From Synaphobranchus kaupii (Eukaryota; Chordata; Actinopteri; Anguilliformes; Synaphobranchidae): a stretch of DNA of 64,000 nt. The notes beneath the pieces were generated by a model. The model saw only the letters and a list, made by a program, of their open reading frames with translations. It was not told where the DNA came from and ran no database searches. The stretch lies in assembly GCA_029718625.1 (NCBI GenBank), contig CM056379.1, positions 60,229,626 through 60,293,625 on the forward strand, given 5' to 3'. Numbering within the stretch: the first letter of the stretch is position 1; each line of letters begins with the position of its first letter. The position numbers were made by a program, and so were the translations under genes. Positions 34,756 to 46,787 of this stretch are shown here, piece by piece.

Positions 34756-35961
34756 AATAAAAGCTGAGAATCTGCACTTTTAACACATATGAATGGTTTG
34801 ATTACAAATCTAAAATTGTGGTGTGCAGAGCCAAATCAAGAAGAAATATGTCTTTGCCCCAAACATTATGGAGGGCACTGTATGCCTTGTGTGCATACAC
34901 AGTGGCAGGGAGAGAGACAGCACAGAAAAGAACTAAAAGTCAGAAATAGGTAAAAAATAAAAAATAAAAATCATATGGGGGTGAAGATGTACTTTCCCCA
35001 GACTGAAATATGTCTAAATGAATAAACAAATACAGGCACCTATTTAAAATATAAGACTTATAAGGAGTTACTCCACATTTGTGTTTAATGACCCAAGACC
35101 CCCGATTTCTGATCAATTCTGGACACCCACCATGAAACATATAGGCTTGGATTCAGTCATTTTTTCCTTTACCGTGAATTACATATAAATAAAAGTGTTT
35201 GTAATATTTTTAAATGGATTATGGTAAGAGTTTTTAATTGGTTCTATAATGGTTTGTATGTCGGTAAATGATCTATAGGCATATAGGCATAGTTACCATT
35301 AATTTAAAAACGTTTGCAAGGTAGCTACAGTAATGTCAGGCTAGTTAAAAACTATTTAAACTGTAGAATATGAGGCCCTTGGGGCTTGGGTAACTTACAA
35401 CAATAGTTTAGCTGGCTGAATTTCATGATCAGTGACGACAAAGAAAAAGATAATGTCATAATATTGTTTTTTCCATTAACATATCTCCTGAAGTGAACAT
35501 TGGTCTTGCATTGGAATTGTAGAAAAGTGTTCTTCCTCGACTCATCTGAAACATCTGAAACGTAGGCTACCTAGCTTGCTGCTAGTTAAGCAGGCAGCTA
35601 GTTAGCCATGCAGCTAACGTTAATAATGATAGAGAATGCATTTCAGAACTATAAATGAGCGTCTCACAAAAATTATACAGCTCTAAAAGAAATAGTTTTA
35701 CTTTTTAGTTTAATTAGCATTATTAGTTAGCAAGCAAGCTATCTTCCAAAGATGGTGACCACCAAGTTTTTAACTGAAATAGCATTACATGTGCACTTCC
35801 TTATTTATCAAAAGCATCACATGTGCACATCGGGGTTTTTTTTGTCCAAAATAATTTATCTCATTATCTTGCTTATCAGCCGTCTCATTCAACATGTTTT
35901 ACACAAACTGGGTGATTCAGTTGAATCTCCCACTGCTCTTTATTGCTCTGCATTCATGAAT
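34756..35961. other. Intergenic, no gene recognised
   Basis: AT-rich with short frames; repeated GCTAGTTAGC words near 35575-35620 are not organised into an element. Confidence 0.5.
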
Positions 35962-36050
35962 ACAGTATATATACAGTTTTCTATACAGTATATATACAGT
36001 TTTCTATACAGTATATATACAGTTTTCTATACAGTATATGTACAGTTTAG
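35962..36050. repeat. 23-bp tandem repeat, about four copies
   Basis: Unit ACAGTATATATACAGTTTTC plus TAT, starting at 35962, 35985, 36008 and 36031. The copies are nearly identical. Confidence 0.95.
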
Positions 36051-37024
36051 AAAACAGTTGTCACCAGGGGTATTGGGCTTGGCTGATAAGCATTGTTTTT
36101 ACAGCACAATTACCTGGTAAATGATTGGTGTACAACACAGTGAACTCTGCTCTTACCCTTCCTTTCTTGACAATGTGTTGGTGACTGAATTACTGTAAAC
36201 TAAAAGAGAAACCTACTAAATTCAACAGGACTGGCTTTCTTAGAAAACCGCACAGAGACAGGGGGCATTTAAAAAAACAGAGAACCAAAATGAGGCTGAG
36301 AGGAGTGTTATGTTTGGAGGAGGATTTGAGGAGCCGTGACCGGGGTAAAGGCGGGAAAACTACTCCTTATGCAGGCTCTAGAAAGACTGTCTCTGCTTCA
36401 ACAGACTCCGAGGTGCCTCTGCAGGGATACCACAGTGGGGGCCAAAGGCAGATTTGGTTACATGCATACCTCCTGTAAACCCAGAAAGGGGAACTGGCAC
36501 TCCCTGCGATCTCTGGTTGAAGGCCACACATGCTTTCTTAAGACAGAACATAGAGGCAGCGAGTGTAGGAGGAACTTTCACGGTGTCATTCCAGGGCACT
36601 CTTTCACGTACAGTGCCATCCTACTTGACCCTTCATTCTATACCTGATGCCTGAACAATCCTTGGCACATATCCATGGGTTCACACTTGTGTCTTTTCTG
36701 AATGAGGATTATAAGTGAATGTTAGCATTAGGGCACATCTGAAAGTGGGAATCTGAAATGTACTAATCGCCCCGTCAGTTTTAACCCCAAAAGTCCATGG
36801 GGCACCCCGTTTTGGTAGTAAAAACCAAAACATGCTCAGATGAAGGCAAGTTCAAACCCTCCGTTATTATAGCACCATTGACATAAATGCATTACGGAAC
36901 ACGCAAAACATATTTTGGGGGATAAACAGGTGTTCTTATCTTACATTACCTCAAGAGACAATTTACCACCAGTGATACCACCAGTGTATACTACTGCATA
37001 AAAACAGTTGTTGTAAAAATTACC

Positions 37025-37030
<6 letters not shown>

Positions 37031-37064
<34 letters not shown>
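37031..37064. repeat. (CA)17 microsatellite
   Basis: Uninterrupted CA dinucleotides. Confidence 0.95.
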
Positions 37065-37067
<3 letters not shown>

Positions 37068-39536
37068 ATATTGTAAGGGTTTTTTTTTTTTTCCCCTTCA
37101 CAGTTCACAATCAGAGAGTAGGTACTGGGCAACATGTGGGGGAGGATGGGGTTATAAATACAGTAATGGAGGAGGGGTCAGAAGTTTACAGAGGAAGTTT
37201 CCTCCTCTATTTGCACTATCCTTGACACCGCCCAGCTATCATTCTGCCATGGATACTGAGTGAACAGATGTGGCCTCTTGGTTAAATAAAAAAAGACCCT
37301 AAAAAATAAACAGCCAGGAGAGAGCTGCTGCAGGGGAACGTTGTGTCACTCTCTCAGGTTACCTTCCTCTAGACTAAAATAAAACTGCAAGTGAAAATGT
37401 CTCAGAAGCCAGATGACTGGAGCCTGGTCTGACTGGGCAGGAGCAGAGAGTGACTCAGAATTACACTTATTCAAGAGGCTTGTATCACAACAACTATAAC
37501 TGGAGTATGGGTGGTATAAATACATACCCTGGTGCTAGGTTCAATTCAGTGGCCTGCAAATCTCACTTTACAGCACTGAGAGTGCTTTTTATCCACACAA
37601 CAATGTATACTGAAATCGAGTGAGTGCTATTGATAATATTTCTGACAGACATATACGTAGGTCTTGGTGCAGTTCCCAGGAGAAGAATCGAATCGCTGCC
37701 TTTGTAAAGTTCTTTTTCATCAAACTGATGACCTCATTAGGCAAGGTTACAGTGGCAGTGGTGTACCTGCTGTCTCCTTTAACTTTTATGCAGCTGCACA
37801 CTTTCCAGAGGGTCTTGTGTGACCAGTCAGAGAGGTTTCAGTCACAGTAACAGGGCAGCCATTGTTAAGACATGGCACTGCTATCCCTCACGTTTTGTTT
37901 CATATCCAATCAGATATGTTTGCAGGTAAGTTGCATCTATTATGATATTAGCAATAATATTCTATGGAGTTGATATCTTTTTCACCTCTTTCACCTTTGC
38001 AAAACGTCAACCACCATGATCATATCCTCTTTGTGCATGTGTGTATGTATGTGTGTGCATGTGTGTGTGACTGTGTGTGTATGTGTTTTAAAAATAAAAC
38101 AGCAGTTCCTGCAAGCTCCTGTGAGTTGGGCCTCTGGGTTGTTTTTTTTTATATCTGGAGGATCTGGCCAGTGGAAGTGGAGTTCCAGGCACAGAGGCTG
38201 GGTTGACGGTAATTATTCATTTCCAAGGCAGAGAAATAAAAGTCACAGTGAACAGAATTTCTCCCCCCAGCACACACGCATGTACGTACACATTCTCCAC
38301 CAATCCCTCAGCTTTCTATCAGCAGGTTTATTCTGTCCAAATGTCCAGTAAAAGACTAGACCTGTTCCAGCTCAGTGCCTGTCCTGTGTAACCAGTATGT
38401 TTGACCAGGATGGATTAGGGAGAGATGGTGCCCCTGGACGAGAATCAAACTGAGCAGAACAGGAAGTGCATTGTGGAGACAATACAAAAAAAAACATACT
38501 TCCCACTACAGCAAGCTGTGGGGGATGGGTAAAAAGCATTTAGCCAACTCATGCACAAGTGAAGTGGGGCACTGCTTTAGACATCATGTAGTGGTGAAAA
38601 CTGAAATTGAGAGAAGCATGAATGAGTGAACATGCTATTCAAAGCATTGACTGTGATAAGAAGCACAGTGTTATACATGTTTACCTGGCTGTAGCACAAT
38701 CCGGAGACACCAACCATTTAATGGGACCATTGCAGTGGTCCTAGAACCCAAAACTCCAATGGAACTGTGTACAGGAATGACCACTTTGTTGCGTAATAAT
38801 ATTTTTGAAATTATGCAATTATGTGCAAAGCAAACGTGGAGCAATGCTGAATGGAAGCTTGTATAAATGTGAAAGTAGGACAGGCACAAATGAGAAAGGA
38901 GAGCCTGTGCCGGTTTGGCCTGAGATTCAGGAGGCGTCACGTTCCAGGCTTAGTTCCAGTCTCCTAGGTCCTCTCAATGCACCTTTACACAGTATTCACT
39001 AAAGTGGAAGAGGGGGAGAGGAGGGCACAAAAGCCCAGGAGGGGGAGGGTGGGAAGACACTACTGGAACATCCCCTTGACAGTGGGAAGCCTACCGCAAG
39101 AGCATTAGTCCATACAGTACATACACGGCCCACACATTCGTAACCTAACAATATCCTTTTTTTTTATAATACTCAATACTATAGTTGGTGAGTTGATGTG
39201 TAATGTTTAAGGTCTGATGAATGCCACAGAATTTTTAAACAGCAAGTTTGCCATAAACTTTTAACATTATATGAGAAGTGGGTCTTAGAAAACACTTATT
39301 TCATTATAGTTATTGTTCCCAGTGTAAAAGGTTTCGGAAAAAATGAAAAGCAAAATATAAAGGGATTGCACTTTTTCTCCCATGTTGTGTATTTTTCACC
39401 CTTATCAACAATGCAAAACAGTCGATAAAACAAGTCTACGTTCCAGCAGCACTGACCTTATAAGAGTGCTGGGGTAAAGAGGACTCCATCTGCTTCCCAT
39501 TGGGGAATTTAATTTGTTTCAGAAGGCAAAAGGGTA

Positions 39537-39770
39537 CTCCACACAACCCCTCTACACACATACTCACAGCACACCCGTCCCACACACACAAATACACAAC
39601 CACACGCATACACAGAAATACCTCCCCCATGTTCTCCCTCCTCAAACACAGGCTTGTGCGCACGCACACACACACACACACAGCCCACCACTTATGCACA
39701 TACAGTATACACACACACACACATATCCAGCCCACCCCTCCCCCCCCTCCTCAACACACACACAGACACC
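39537..39770. repeat. CA-rich imperfect microsatellite region
   Basis: Several CACACA runs separated by short unique words, including a C-rich segment at about 39730-39750. Confidence 0.8.
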
Positions 39771-39987
39771 TCTCAAATTAGCCAGAAATAGAGACAGTGC
39801 TTTCCAAAATTCTACACAAGCATTATGAAACACCATTAACCATGTTTGCACACAAACTTGGAAGACCAGGTATCAATTCCATATATTTAAGTCCTGTATA
39901 CTGCATCCTTATTGGCCCATTTCTGCATTGACAAAAAAAAGCGGTAAAACTTTACAATGCTGGTACTTAAATAAGCATGTACTAATA

Positions 39988-40380
39988 CAAACGCCAATTG
40001 CAAAAAAGTTGGGACAGTTTGTGAAATGCTAATAAAAGCAGAAAGCAGTGATTTGACATTGTCTTTTACATATATGTAATTGAAAACAGTACAAAGAAAA
40101 TATATTTAATGTTTTACCTTATCAACTTATCAATTATTTTAGTAAATATATGCTAATTCTGAATTTGATGCCTGCAACCTGTCCCAAAAAAGGCAACATA
40201 AGACTGGGAAGGTTGTGGAATGTTCAAAAAACACCTGTTTGGAATGTATCAACAACATCCAGAAACGCCGCTGACTTCTCTGGGCTCAATCTCATCTGAG
40301 ATGGACTGACACAAAGTAGAAACGTGTGCTGTGGTCTGACGAGTCCACCTTTCAAATTGTTTTTGGAAATAATGGACGTT
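39988..40380 (+). mobile_element. Tc1/mariner-like element, internally deleted copy
   Basis: It starts CAAACGCCAATTGCAAAAAA beside a TA at 39986-39987, followed by TTGGGACAGTTT and AGCAGAAAGCAG as in the element at 31795. Later it reads GATGCCTGCAACCTGTCCCA and a transposase scrap (GAGATGGACTGACACAAAGT, GTGGTCTGACGAGTCCACC). Most of the transposase is missing. Confidence 0.7.
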
Positions 40381-40555
40381 GTAAATTCTCTATTGCATAT
40401 ATTTAATTGAAAAAAGATATTTAATGTTTTACCTTATCAACTTTATTGCTAATTCCGAATTTGATGCCTGCAACACGTTCCAAAAAAGTTGGGACAGGGG
40501 CAAAATAAAGACTGGGAAGTTCAAAAAGCACCTGTTTGGAACATTCCACAGGTTA
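40381..40555 (+). mobile_element. Tc1/mariner-like left-end fragment, second copy
   Basis: The subterminal part of the same family starts over: ATATTTAATTGAAAA, ATTTAATGTTTTACCTTATC, GATGCCTGCAACACGTTCCA, AAAAAGTTGGGACAG. It then runs to CACCTGTTTGGAACATTCCA. It is joined head-to-tail to the preceding fragment. Confidence 0.65.
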
Positions 40556-41040
40556 CGGGTTACGAATATAGTTTTTTGTTGCGAATCGAGAATCGAGAAT
40601 CTTTTACCAATAATTTGTCATGGCCATGACCTCGGCATGATGATGTAACTTCCTCTATAAATAGAGACACGTCAAGGCGGAAGTTCTCTTTTTTCTTCTC
40701 ACCGATGCAGAGTTAAGATGGAAAACTTTTATTTATATACCTGTGCTATCCCCCAGCCTTGCGACTACGGTCGGAGCCACGGTTTCCCGTCCTCCAAAGG
40801 CTGTGATAGCACTTCATGCGGTAATCCACTGGTAGCATTGTTGCTAAAAGACTAGATACTGTGGATCGCTTTGTTTGTTATTGCTAACGTTAACATTGTT
40901 TTCGTGTAGCATATAGTGCGGTTCGGCACTCGGTGCTGCCGCATTTATATTCTGCCTTGGGAGTATTTGCATTCCTTTTTGTCTCATATTGCATATGCTA
41001 ATTATTGTTTAAACAAGAGAGTTTGCTAAATCCTTTGTTT
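40556..41040 (+). mobile_element. DIRS retroelement, 5' terminal region
   Basis: GGTTACGAATATAG at about 40557 is the inverse counterpart of the ACAGTCGTAACC near 48500. Behind it come TGATGATGTAACTTCCTC, TATAAATAG (possible TATA box at about 40656) and a leader resembling fish DIRS 5' regions. The gag-like sequence resumes only at 43362, after the L2 insertion. Assignment rests on the DIRS coding fragments downstream and the inverted ends. Confidence 0.55.
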
Positions 41041-41063
41041 AAAGCTGCCCCGGTGAAAATGTT

Positions 41064-41510
41064 CCCAATCGGTGAGTGTGTGCGCTCCGTTGATTGGTTG
41101 AAGTGCTGCGAGAGTGTCTGCTGATTCGGTTTCTGAAACCCTGGCCGTGGTCCTTCCCCCAGTGAGATATGTCACCCAATCTGTGAGCATGTGCGCTCCG
41201 TTGATTGGTTGAAAGTGCTGCGACAGTGCCTGCTGATTCTGTCTCTGAAACCCTGGGTGTAGTCCTTCCCCCAGTGAGACGTTTCTCCCAATCTGTGAGC
41301 GTGTGCGCTCCGTTGATTGGTTGAAAGTGCTTAGACAGTGCCTGCTGATTCTGTCTCTGAAACCCTGTGAGTGGTCCTTTTCCCCAGTGAGACATTTTTC
41401 CCAATCGGTGAGCATGTGCGCTCCATTGATTGGTTGAAAGTGCTTAGACAGTGCCTGCTGATTCTGTCTCTGAAACCCTGGGTGAGACTTTTCCTGTGAG
41501 CATGTGCGTT
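41064..41510. repeat. 111-113-bp tandem repeat, about 4.5 copies
   Basis: Units begin CCCAATCGGTGAGCGTGTGC at 41064, 41175, 41287 and 41400, then a degenerate partial unit. Each contains GCGCTCCGTTGATTGGTTGA and CTGATTCTGTCTCTGAAACC. Because the period is near a multiple of three, it leaves a 181-codon minus-strand frame, which is an artefact. It lies between the DIRS leader and the L2 coding part; which element it belongs to is unclear. Confidence 0.85.
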
Positions 41511-41589
41511 CCATTGATTGATTTGTGTGGCAGATTGTGAGCGTGTGTGCTCCGTTTTCTGCTCTTTCCATTCTCCCCTATTGTGCTCC

Positions 41590-43358
41590 AGTTGACCCGT
41601 CCACGTTTGCATCCTCGGGTGTTCTTCGCTCTTCTCCAGGCATGAGCGCCTTGTCCTCATCAGTCCGGCTTCAAGTACTGGGCATTACACTGAAACTACT
41701 CTCCTGGCTTTGCTGGAGGCACTCACTGCTGCTAGAGCCTTCTCCCTCTCCTCTGTCCTGATTCGTTTGACACGGTCAACCATGACCTTCTGATCTCCAC
41801 ACTCGCTGAGATGGGCATTTCTGGGATTGCCCTCTCTTGGTTTGTATCGTATCTCACTGATAGACTGATATTGCTTAATGACACACTCGGGACAGCGGGG
41901 GCTATTTTTAATCATGGCTGTATTCCTCTTTAATTCACTTAATTAGTTTGATTAATGTAATGATTCTATTGAATGTCTTTATTTGATATGTTTGTTTGTG
42001 TGTTGTGGGTCTGCCCCACTGTCTGTCTTTTTTGTTGTTGCTGGTGGCTACAACTGTAGTTCCCTAACGGGAAAATTAAAGTTATTCTATTCTATTCTAT
42101 TCTATTCTATAGATCCTACCAAGTCTCTTGGAAGGGTTCCGTCTCCCCTTTCTACAGGAGTCCCGCAGGGATCTGTACTAAGTATCTTGGTTCAGTCATT
42201 CATTCACATTATGCTAATGATACTCAACTCTTCCTCTCTTTCCCTCCCTCTACCCCACAGGTTAAGGAGAGGATATCTGCTTGCCTTGCTGACATCTCTG
42301 AGTGGATGGCTACCCATCAGCTGAAGCTCAACCTTAACAAGACAGAGCTCCTCTTCATGCCATACAAGACCTCCCCACTACATGACCTCTAAACCACTGT
42401 TAACGGTACCATAGTGGCTGGCTCCCGCTCTGCAAGGAACCTGGGGGTGGTCCTGGACGACCAGCTGTACTTCAAAGAGCACATCAGGGCAACGGCACGA
42501 TCCTGCAGGTTCCTCCTGTACAACATCAGGAGGATTCGACCGTACCTGACCACCTACTCCACCCAGCTTCTTGTCCAGACCATGGTCACCTCACGCCTGG
42601 ACTACTGCAACCCTCTGCTTGCAAGCCTACCAGCCTGCGCCATTCTGCCTCTTCAACTGATCCAGAACACAGCTTAATGACACTCTTAATGGCTTGTGTT
42701 CAACCTCTCAAAATTCTTGCATGTTACCCCCCTGCTGAGGTCACTCCACTGGCTGCTGGTCGCAGCCAGGATCAGGTTCAAAGTTCTGACCCTGGCCTAC
42801 ACTGCAGCCAATAGGACAGGCCCCTCCTACCTGCAGGACTTAATCCAGCACTATGTTCCTGCTCGACCACTTCGCTCTGCTACAGCAGGGCGACTCGCAC
42901 TTCCCCCCCTCCATGTCAACGGCTCTCGCTCGTCCCGACTGCAGAGCTTTTCCAACATAGCTCCCCAGTGGTGGAACAAAGTCCCCATTCCTCTACGTTC
43001 TACCCCAACACTGCCTGCGTTCCGTCGCGGCCTGAAGACACACTTCTTCAGACTCCACCTTGACTGATATACTAATTTATGATGTTTTTCATACTACTTG
43101 TGACCTGTGTTTTTTGTCTGTAACTGTTTGACGTTATAGTTTAGAATAGTATTTAGAATATAATTATAGTATAGCTAATTTACCCACAGCTTACTGCAAA
43201 CTACACACAATGTTCATTACTAGGGATAGCTGCTATGTTATGGGAAGGATGTGCTTTGTCTAATCTGTTCTGTAATTGCTTCGATGACCTTCTGTTTGCA
43301 CTTATTGTATGTGGCTTTGGATAAAAGCGTCTGCTAAATGATTGTAATGTAATGCACT
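41590..43358 (+). pseudogene. L2-clade LINE, reverse-transcriptase C-terminal half and 3' end
   Basis: Reading in shifting frames: TVNHDLL, EMGISGIALSWFVSYLTDR, SYQVSWK, GVPQGSVL, ADISEWMATHQLKLNLNKTE, NLGVVLDDQL, YNIRRIRPYL, RLDYCNPLLASLP, LHWLLVAARIRFK and FRLHLD before the stop at 43065-43067. These are the palm, thumb and C-terminal motifs of the L2 clade. The tail GGATAAAAGCGTCTGCTAAA and GTAATGTAATG ends it at 43358. The YADD segment is degraded, there are several frameshifts, and the copy is interrupted at 41864-42112. It sits inside the DIRS element. Confidence 0.9.
41864..42112 (+). mobile_element. Short retroelement insertion with (TTCTA)n tail
   Basis: The L2 frame reads YLTDR up to 41863 and continues SYQVSWK from 42113. 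The 249 bases between are foreign and end AAAATTAAAGTTATTC plus five TTCTA units. ATAG occurs at both junctions (41860-41863 and 42109-42112) and is the likely target duplication. It is the 3' end of a LINE or a SINE; the family was not identified. Confidence 0.75.
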
Positions 43359-43361
43359 GAA

Positions 43362-44440
43362 TGTGGGGGAGCCATAGACCTGTCTGATGCTCACACCAGT
43401 TGCTTGTGCCTTAGTCTAGGACACCTGCAGGAGGTGTTCCCTGCCAATGTTGCGTGGGCATGTCTTTGAAGACCAAGCAGGCTAGGTTGGATGCGTTTAT
43501 GTGCCATATGCCCCCCTCTGGTAGGGCGCCACCCCCTGTTGGGGTTGACCTTAAATGCAGGGGTGTCACCACCACTGATGGCTCACCACGTAAAAAGGGC
43601 AAGTCTGGCAGGGACACTCGCCTCTCCACAGAAGTCACGCAGCTTTGCTCCGCAGTTCAGCAGCTGTTGACTATGCTGGAAACCCGTGCTGAAACTAAAC
43701 CGGCTTCCCCGCATGGTCTCCCTGATGGGCCTGCAGCGGAGGAGGATCCGAGCATGGGTCCGGACATTGAGGTGTTTGACATGCTGTCCATAGCGGCTTC
43801 CAACACCATGTTTTCTCAGAATCGGGCCTACATGGTTGACTAATCTTAAAGGGGGTCGGTGGAAGGTTTGGGTTTCACTGAGGGTTCAGCAGACTACTCA
43901 GCCTCTCTGAAAATGGTTCTCTGTTTGGTCTTAGCAAATATGAGTTTCGATGTGCCCCAGGCTGTCCCCAAGGAGATGACTAAATTCCACTGTCGTGCTC
44001 CCCAGAGGGCTCAGTTTACCATGCCGGTGTCTACCGATTTTGTGGCAGAACTAAGTATTGAGCACGCCCAGGCTCGCGGCGGGTGCCCAAAGACTGCAGG
44101 ACGTTCACGTCTATGTCAGACACTGAGGTCCATGGGCTTGACCGTATGTCCTCTCTTGAGCCCACCATCACGGCACTTGTATCTCCAGAGGAGGCAGTTC
44201 GGGCGGATGCCCGATGCTCTAAGCCACAGTGCAGAGTGACTGATGATCTGCTCTGTAGGTCATATAATGCTGCAGCCAGCATGGGGCGTATTGGGAACTC
44301 GCTTTCCTGGCTGATGCTTCCACAGTCACGCTGCTTGATTTGGGGGTGGATACCTTGATCAGCGACGCATCTCTTCAGGCCTTCGCATTCATGCCACGTG
44401 AGCTTGGCCGTGTGATGTCCTTTCTCACGGTGGCCCGGCG
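43362..44440 (+). pseudogene. DIRS retroelement gag-like region
   Basis: The first frame reads ECGGAIDLSDAHTSCLCLSLGH (43370 onward), the Cys-rich start typical of fish DIRS gag, then MSLKTKQARLDAF, PPSGRAPPP, LSTEVTQLCSAVQQLLTML and IEVFDMLSIAAS. Stops at the end of ACL (about 43470) and at 43841 and a change of frame around 43859 break it. It follows the L2 tail immediately. Confidence 0.75.
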
Positions 44441-44829
44441 TTAGGTGTAGTAGGCTCAGTCCCCTCTCCCTGACATTACAAAGAGAACCATTCGGGACCT
44501 GCCGGTTATGCCTGGCCAGATCTTCATGGAGGCAGCCAAGCAGGCTCTTGAGCCATCTGTCGAGGCATCAAAGTACAAGGAGCAGCAGATTACCCCCCTT
44601 CGCCACCCTCCTGCTTGTTAGCCCCAGCCTGTGGCCGCGAGCAGCTCTTGTATGGGAACCGGGGAGCCCCTCGCTGTCCGGCCACCTGTGCAACGGTGTC
44701 TGGGTTGCGTCATGACCTCATGGGTCCATCTGCTCAGCTAGGGGGCAGCAGTCCAAACGCGGCCTCCCCAGACCTGCCGAACATACCGGCATGACACCCC
44801 TAGGCTGGCGGTGGGGCAGTTTCGCCAAG

Positions 44830-45321
44830 ACTAACTGGCAAATTAATCCTGGACCCCACTCAGTCGGGGATGCTGAGTAGAGAAATTACAGGCCTCCTGG
44901 AGAAGGGTACCGTGTCAGTGGTGCCTCCCTCCGAACGGCTCAGTGGCTTTTACTCCATGTATTTTTTGGCACCAAAAAAGTAGGCTCTCCGCCAACCAGT
45001 CCTGGACCTGAGGGGCCTGACTTCGCCTCTAAAGCAGTACACTTTCCGGATGCTCCGGGTACCGGAAGTCTTACACACTGTGAAACCGGGGGATTAGTTT
45101 ACGGCTGTGGGCTTGAAAGATGCATACTTCCACATCCCTATCTGTGTGGAACACCATCGCTTCCTCCGCTTTGCGTTCCGAGGTCGGGCATACCATACCT
45201 GGATGACTGGCTGATATGTGCCGAGTCGCACAGTATGCACTCTCCCACACTGCCCAGACATTAGCTCATATTTCCAGTCTAGACATAAATGTCAATTATG
45301 GCAAGAGTAAGCTAGTGCTGA
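44830..45321 (+). pseudogene. DIRS reverse transcriptase fragment
   Basis: One frame gives EKGTVSVVPPSE, GFYSMYFLAPKK, QPVLDLRGLTSPLKQYTFRML, EVLHTVKPGD, VGLKDAYFHIPI and HHRFLRFAFRGRAYH, followed in another frame by YLDDWLICAESH. This is the DIRS1-type RT order. Stops replace Trp or other residues after APKK and after KPGD. About 70 codons between the RGxAY motif and YLDDWL are missing. It is cut off near 45336 by gypsy sequence. Confidence 0.85.
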
Positions 45322-45336
45322 GCCAGTTCATCACTT

Positions 45337-45702
45337 CATCGCTTCATCGGTCCCTTCACCATCCTCAGCATCCTCAATCCGGTAACCCTCAAACTTTCAC
45401 TCCCCGCTTCACTCAAAATTCACCCCACCTTTCATGTCAGTCAGGTCAAGCCTGTCGCCTCCAGCCCCCTCAGTGCTCCCGCGGACATTCCACGACCGCC
45501 CTGGATCATTGACAACGCCCCGGCCTACACGGTAAGACGCATTCTCGACATCCGCCGTAGAGGCCGGGGTTTTCAATATCTCGTCGACTGGGAGGGGTAC
45601 GGTCCCGAGGAGCGGTCCTGGCTTCATAAAAGCCTTATTTTGGACCACTCCCTTATCCACAATTTCCATAGACAGCATCCCCTCAAACTTAAACCTCCGT
45701 GA
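45337..45702 (+). pseudogene. Ty3/gypsy integrase end with chromodomain (5'-truncated)
   Basis: An uninterrupted frame to the stop at 45700-45702 reads [72 protein letters not shown] and HRQHP. The last part is a chromodomain, with the aromatic residues (Tyr, Trp, Tyr/Trp) of the methyl-lysine cage pattern, as in chromoviruses. In the family it directs insertion to marked chromatin. Only the last 120 residues of pol remain. A polypurine tract (AAGGGGGGGG, 45722-45731) and an LTR follow. Confidence 0.85.
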
Positions 45703-45734
45703 ATGCCAGGAGGCGTTCGTTAAGGGGGGGGTAC

Positions 45735-46787
45735 TGTTACGTTCCACTCCCATCCTGTTGTTTCTCCGTGTTTTCCCTCTCCCCCTGTTTCGTGTTTGTC
45801 TCTCCATTGTCCGTGTTTTCCCCCGTGCTGCAGGCTGGGCGTGTTTCTCCCGTTTGTATTACTCTGTTTCACCACTCCTGTCTCCGCCTATCCCATTTCC
45901 CCGTGCGCACGCGGCACATAATTGATACCAATTAAATGTTGTATTTAGTCACCCGGTGTTCTCTGTCCTTTGCCAGTTCGTTAACGTTTGTAGTCTGAAA
46001 CTTCTGGTCCTGTCTAGTTCTCTGTCTAGTCTTGCAGTTTAGTTCTGTTCGGTGTTTATTCACTCTGTTGAACTGTTTAAGTCCTCAGTCTGTCCAGTCT
46101 GAACGGCATTACCTGCTGTTCCCTATTCTGTCTCGCTAACCACCTTGTCTACTTAAAGTCTGCCAGTCTGCAGTTGTCTGCTGATCCCGTTGCCATGCTG
46201 CTACTGCCGCTGCCCTGTTGCCACGCCGGCGTCCTGCCCGGGCTCCGCTGCACTGTCCTGCTCTGCCGCTCCCGCTCCCACTCATCCCCTGCTCCAAATC
46301 ACCCGGTTACCTGTTGCCATTATCACCCCTGACTTTCCCTGCTCCCGCACATTCATTAATGGACCGTCTGTCTTAACTGTTTCTCCCTCGCTTCAGGAGA
46401 CAAGTTCGAAGCTTAATTTATTGGATGCCTAGCGCTCCCACTCTCTGTCCTGTCCATCTAGTCCATCCTGTCTGTCCAGTCCAGTTCCGGCTTGGAACGA
46501 TTCCAGTGTGATCCGTCAAGTCCAGTTCCGGCTTGGAACGATTCCAGTGTGACCCGTCAAGTCCAGTTCTGGCTTGGAACAATACCGGTGTAACCTGTCA
46601 AGTCCAGCTCCGGCTTGGAGCAATTCTGAGGTCCCGGTTGAGTCCAGTTTCCGGCTGGGAACTTCTACTGTCATTGCCTTTTCCTCCCTATGCTCAGGAC
46701 TGCCCTGAGCTTAAATAAATATCCATTTTTGTATTCCTGTCTCCTTGTCATTGCATTTGGGTTCAGTCCTATTCCGGGGTTGTAACA
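45735..46787 (+). mobile_element. 3' LTR of the gypsy element
   Basis: It starts TGTTACGTTCC directly after the polypurine tract and ends GGTTGTAACA. It carries TTGTGT/TCCCATCCTGTTGTTTCTCC early, a tandem block of about 40-base units (GTCCAGTTCCGGCTTGGAAC) at about 46475-46650, and AATAAA at about 46715 followed by GTATTCCTGTCTCCTTGTC, likely polyadenylation. It closely matches the solo LTR at 50642. Confidence 0.85.

Larger units (their letters stand above)
36051..39985. other. Intergenic with microsatellites
   Basis: No coding exon was recognised. Microsatellites: (CA)n at 37031-37064, TG-rich at 38036-38088, and a long CA-rich stretch at about 39537-39770. Frames through the CA/TG tracts are artefacts. 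Confidence 0.55.

Noticed and set aside
39436..39851. Val/Cys- and Thr/His-rich frames
   Set aside because: They are translations of a CA/TG microsatellite region.
41064..41510. Regularly spaced repeats considered as a CRISPR-like array
   Set aside because: The units are contiguous long tandem repeats without unique spacers, in a vertebrate genome context.
41026..41660. 181-codon minus-strand frame with repeated peptides, first considered as a repeat protein
   Set aside because: It coincides exactly with the 111-113-bp tandem array, has no start context or domain, and its peptide repeat equals the DNA repeat.
45409..45807. 132-codon minus-strand frame
   Set aside because: It is antisense to the gypsy chromodomain, which is the recognisable frame.
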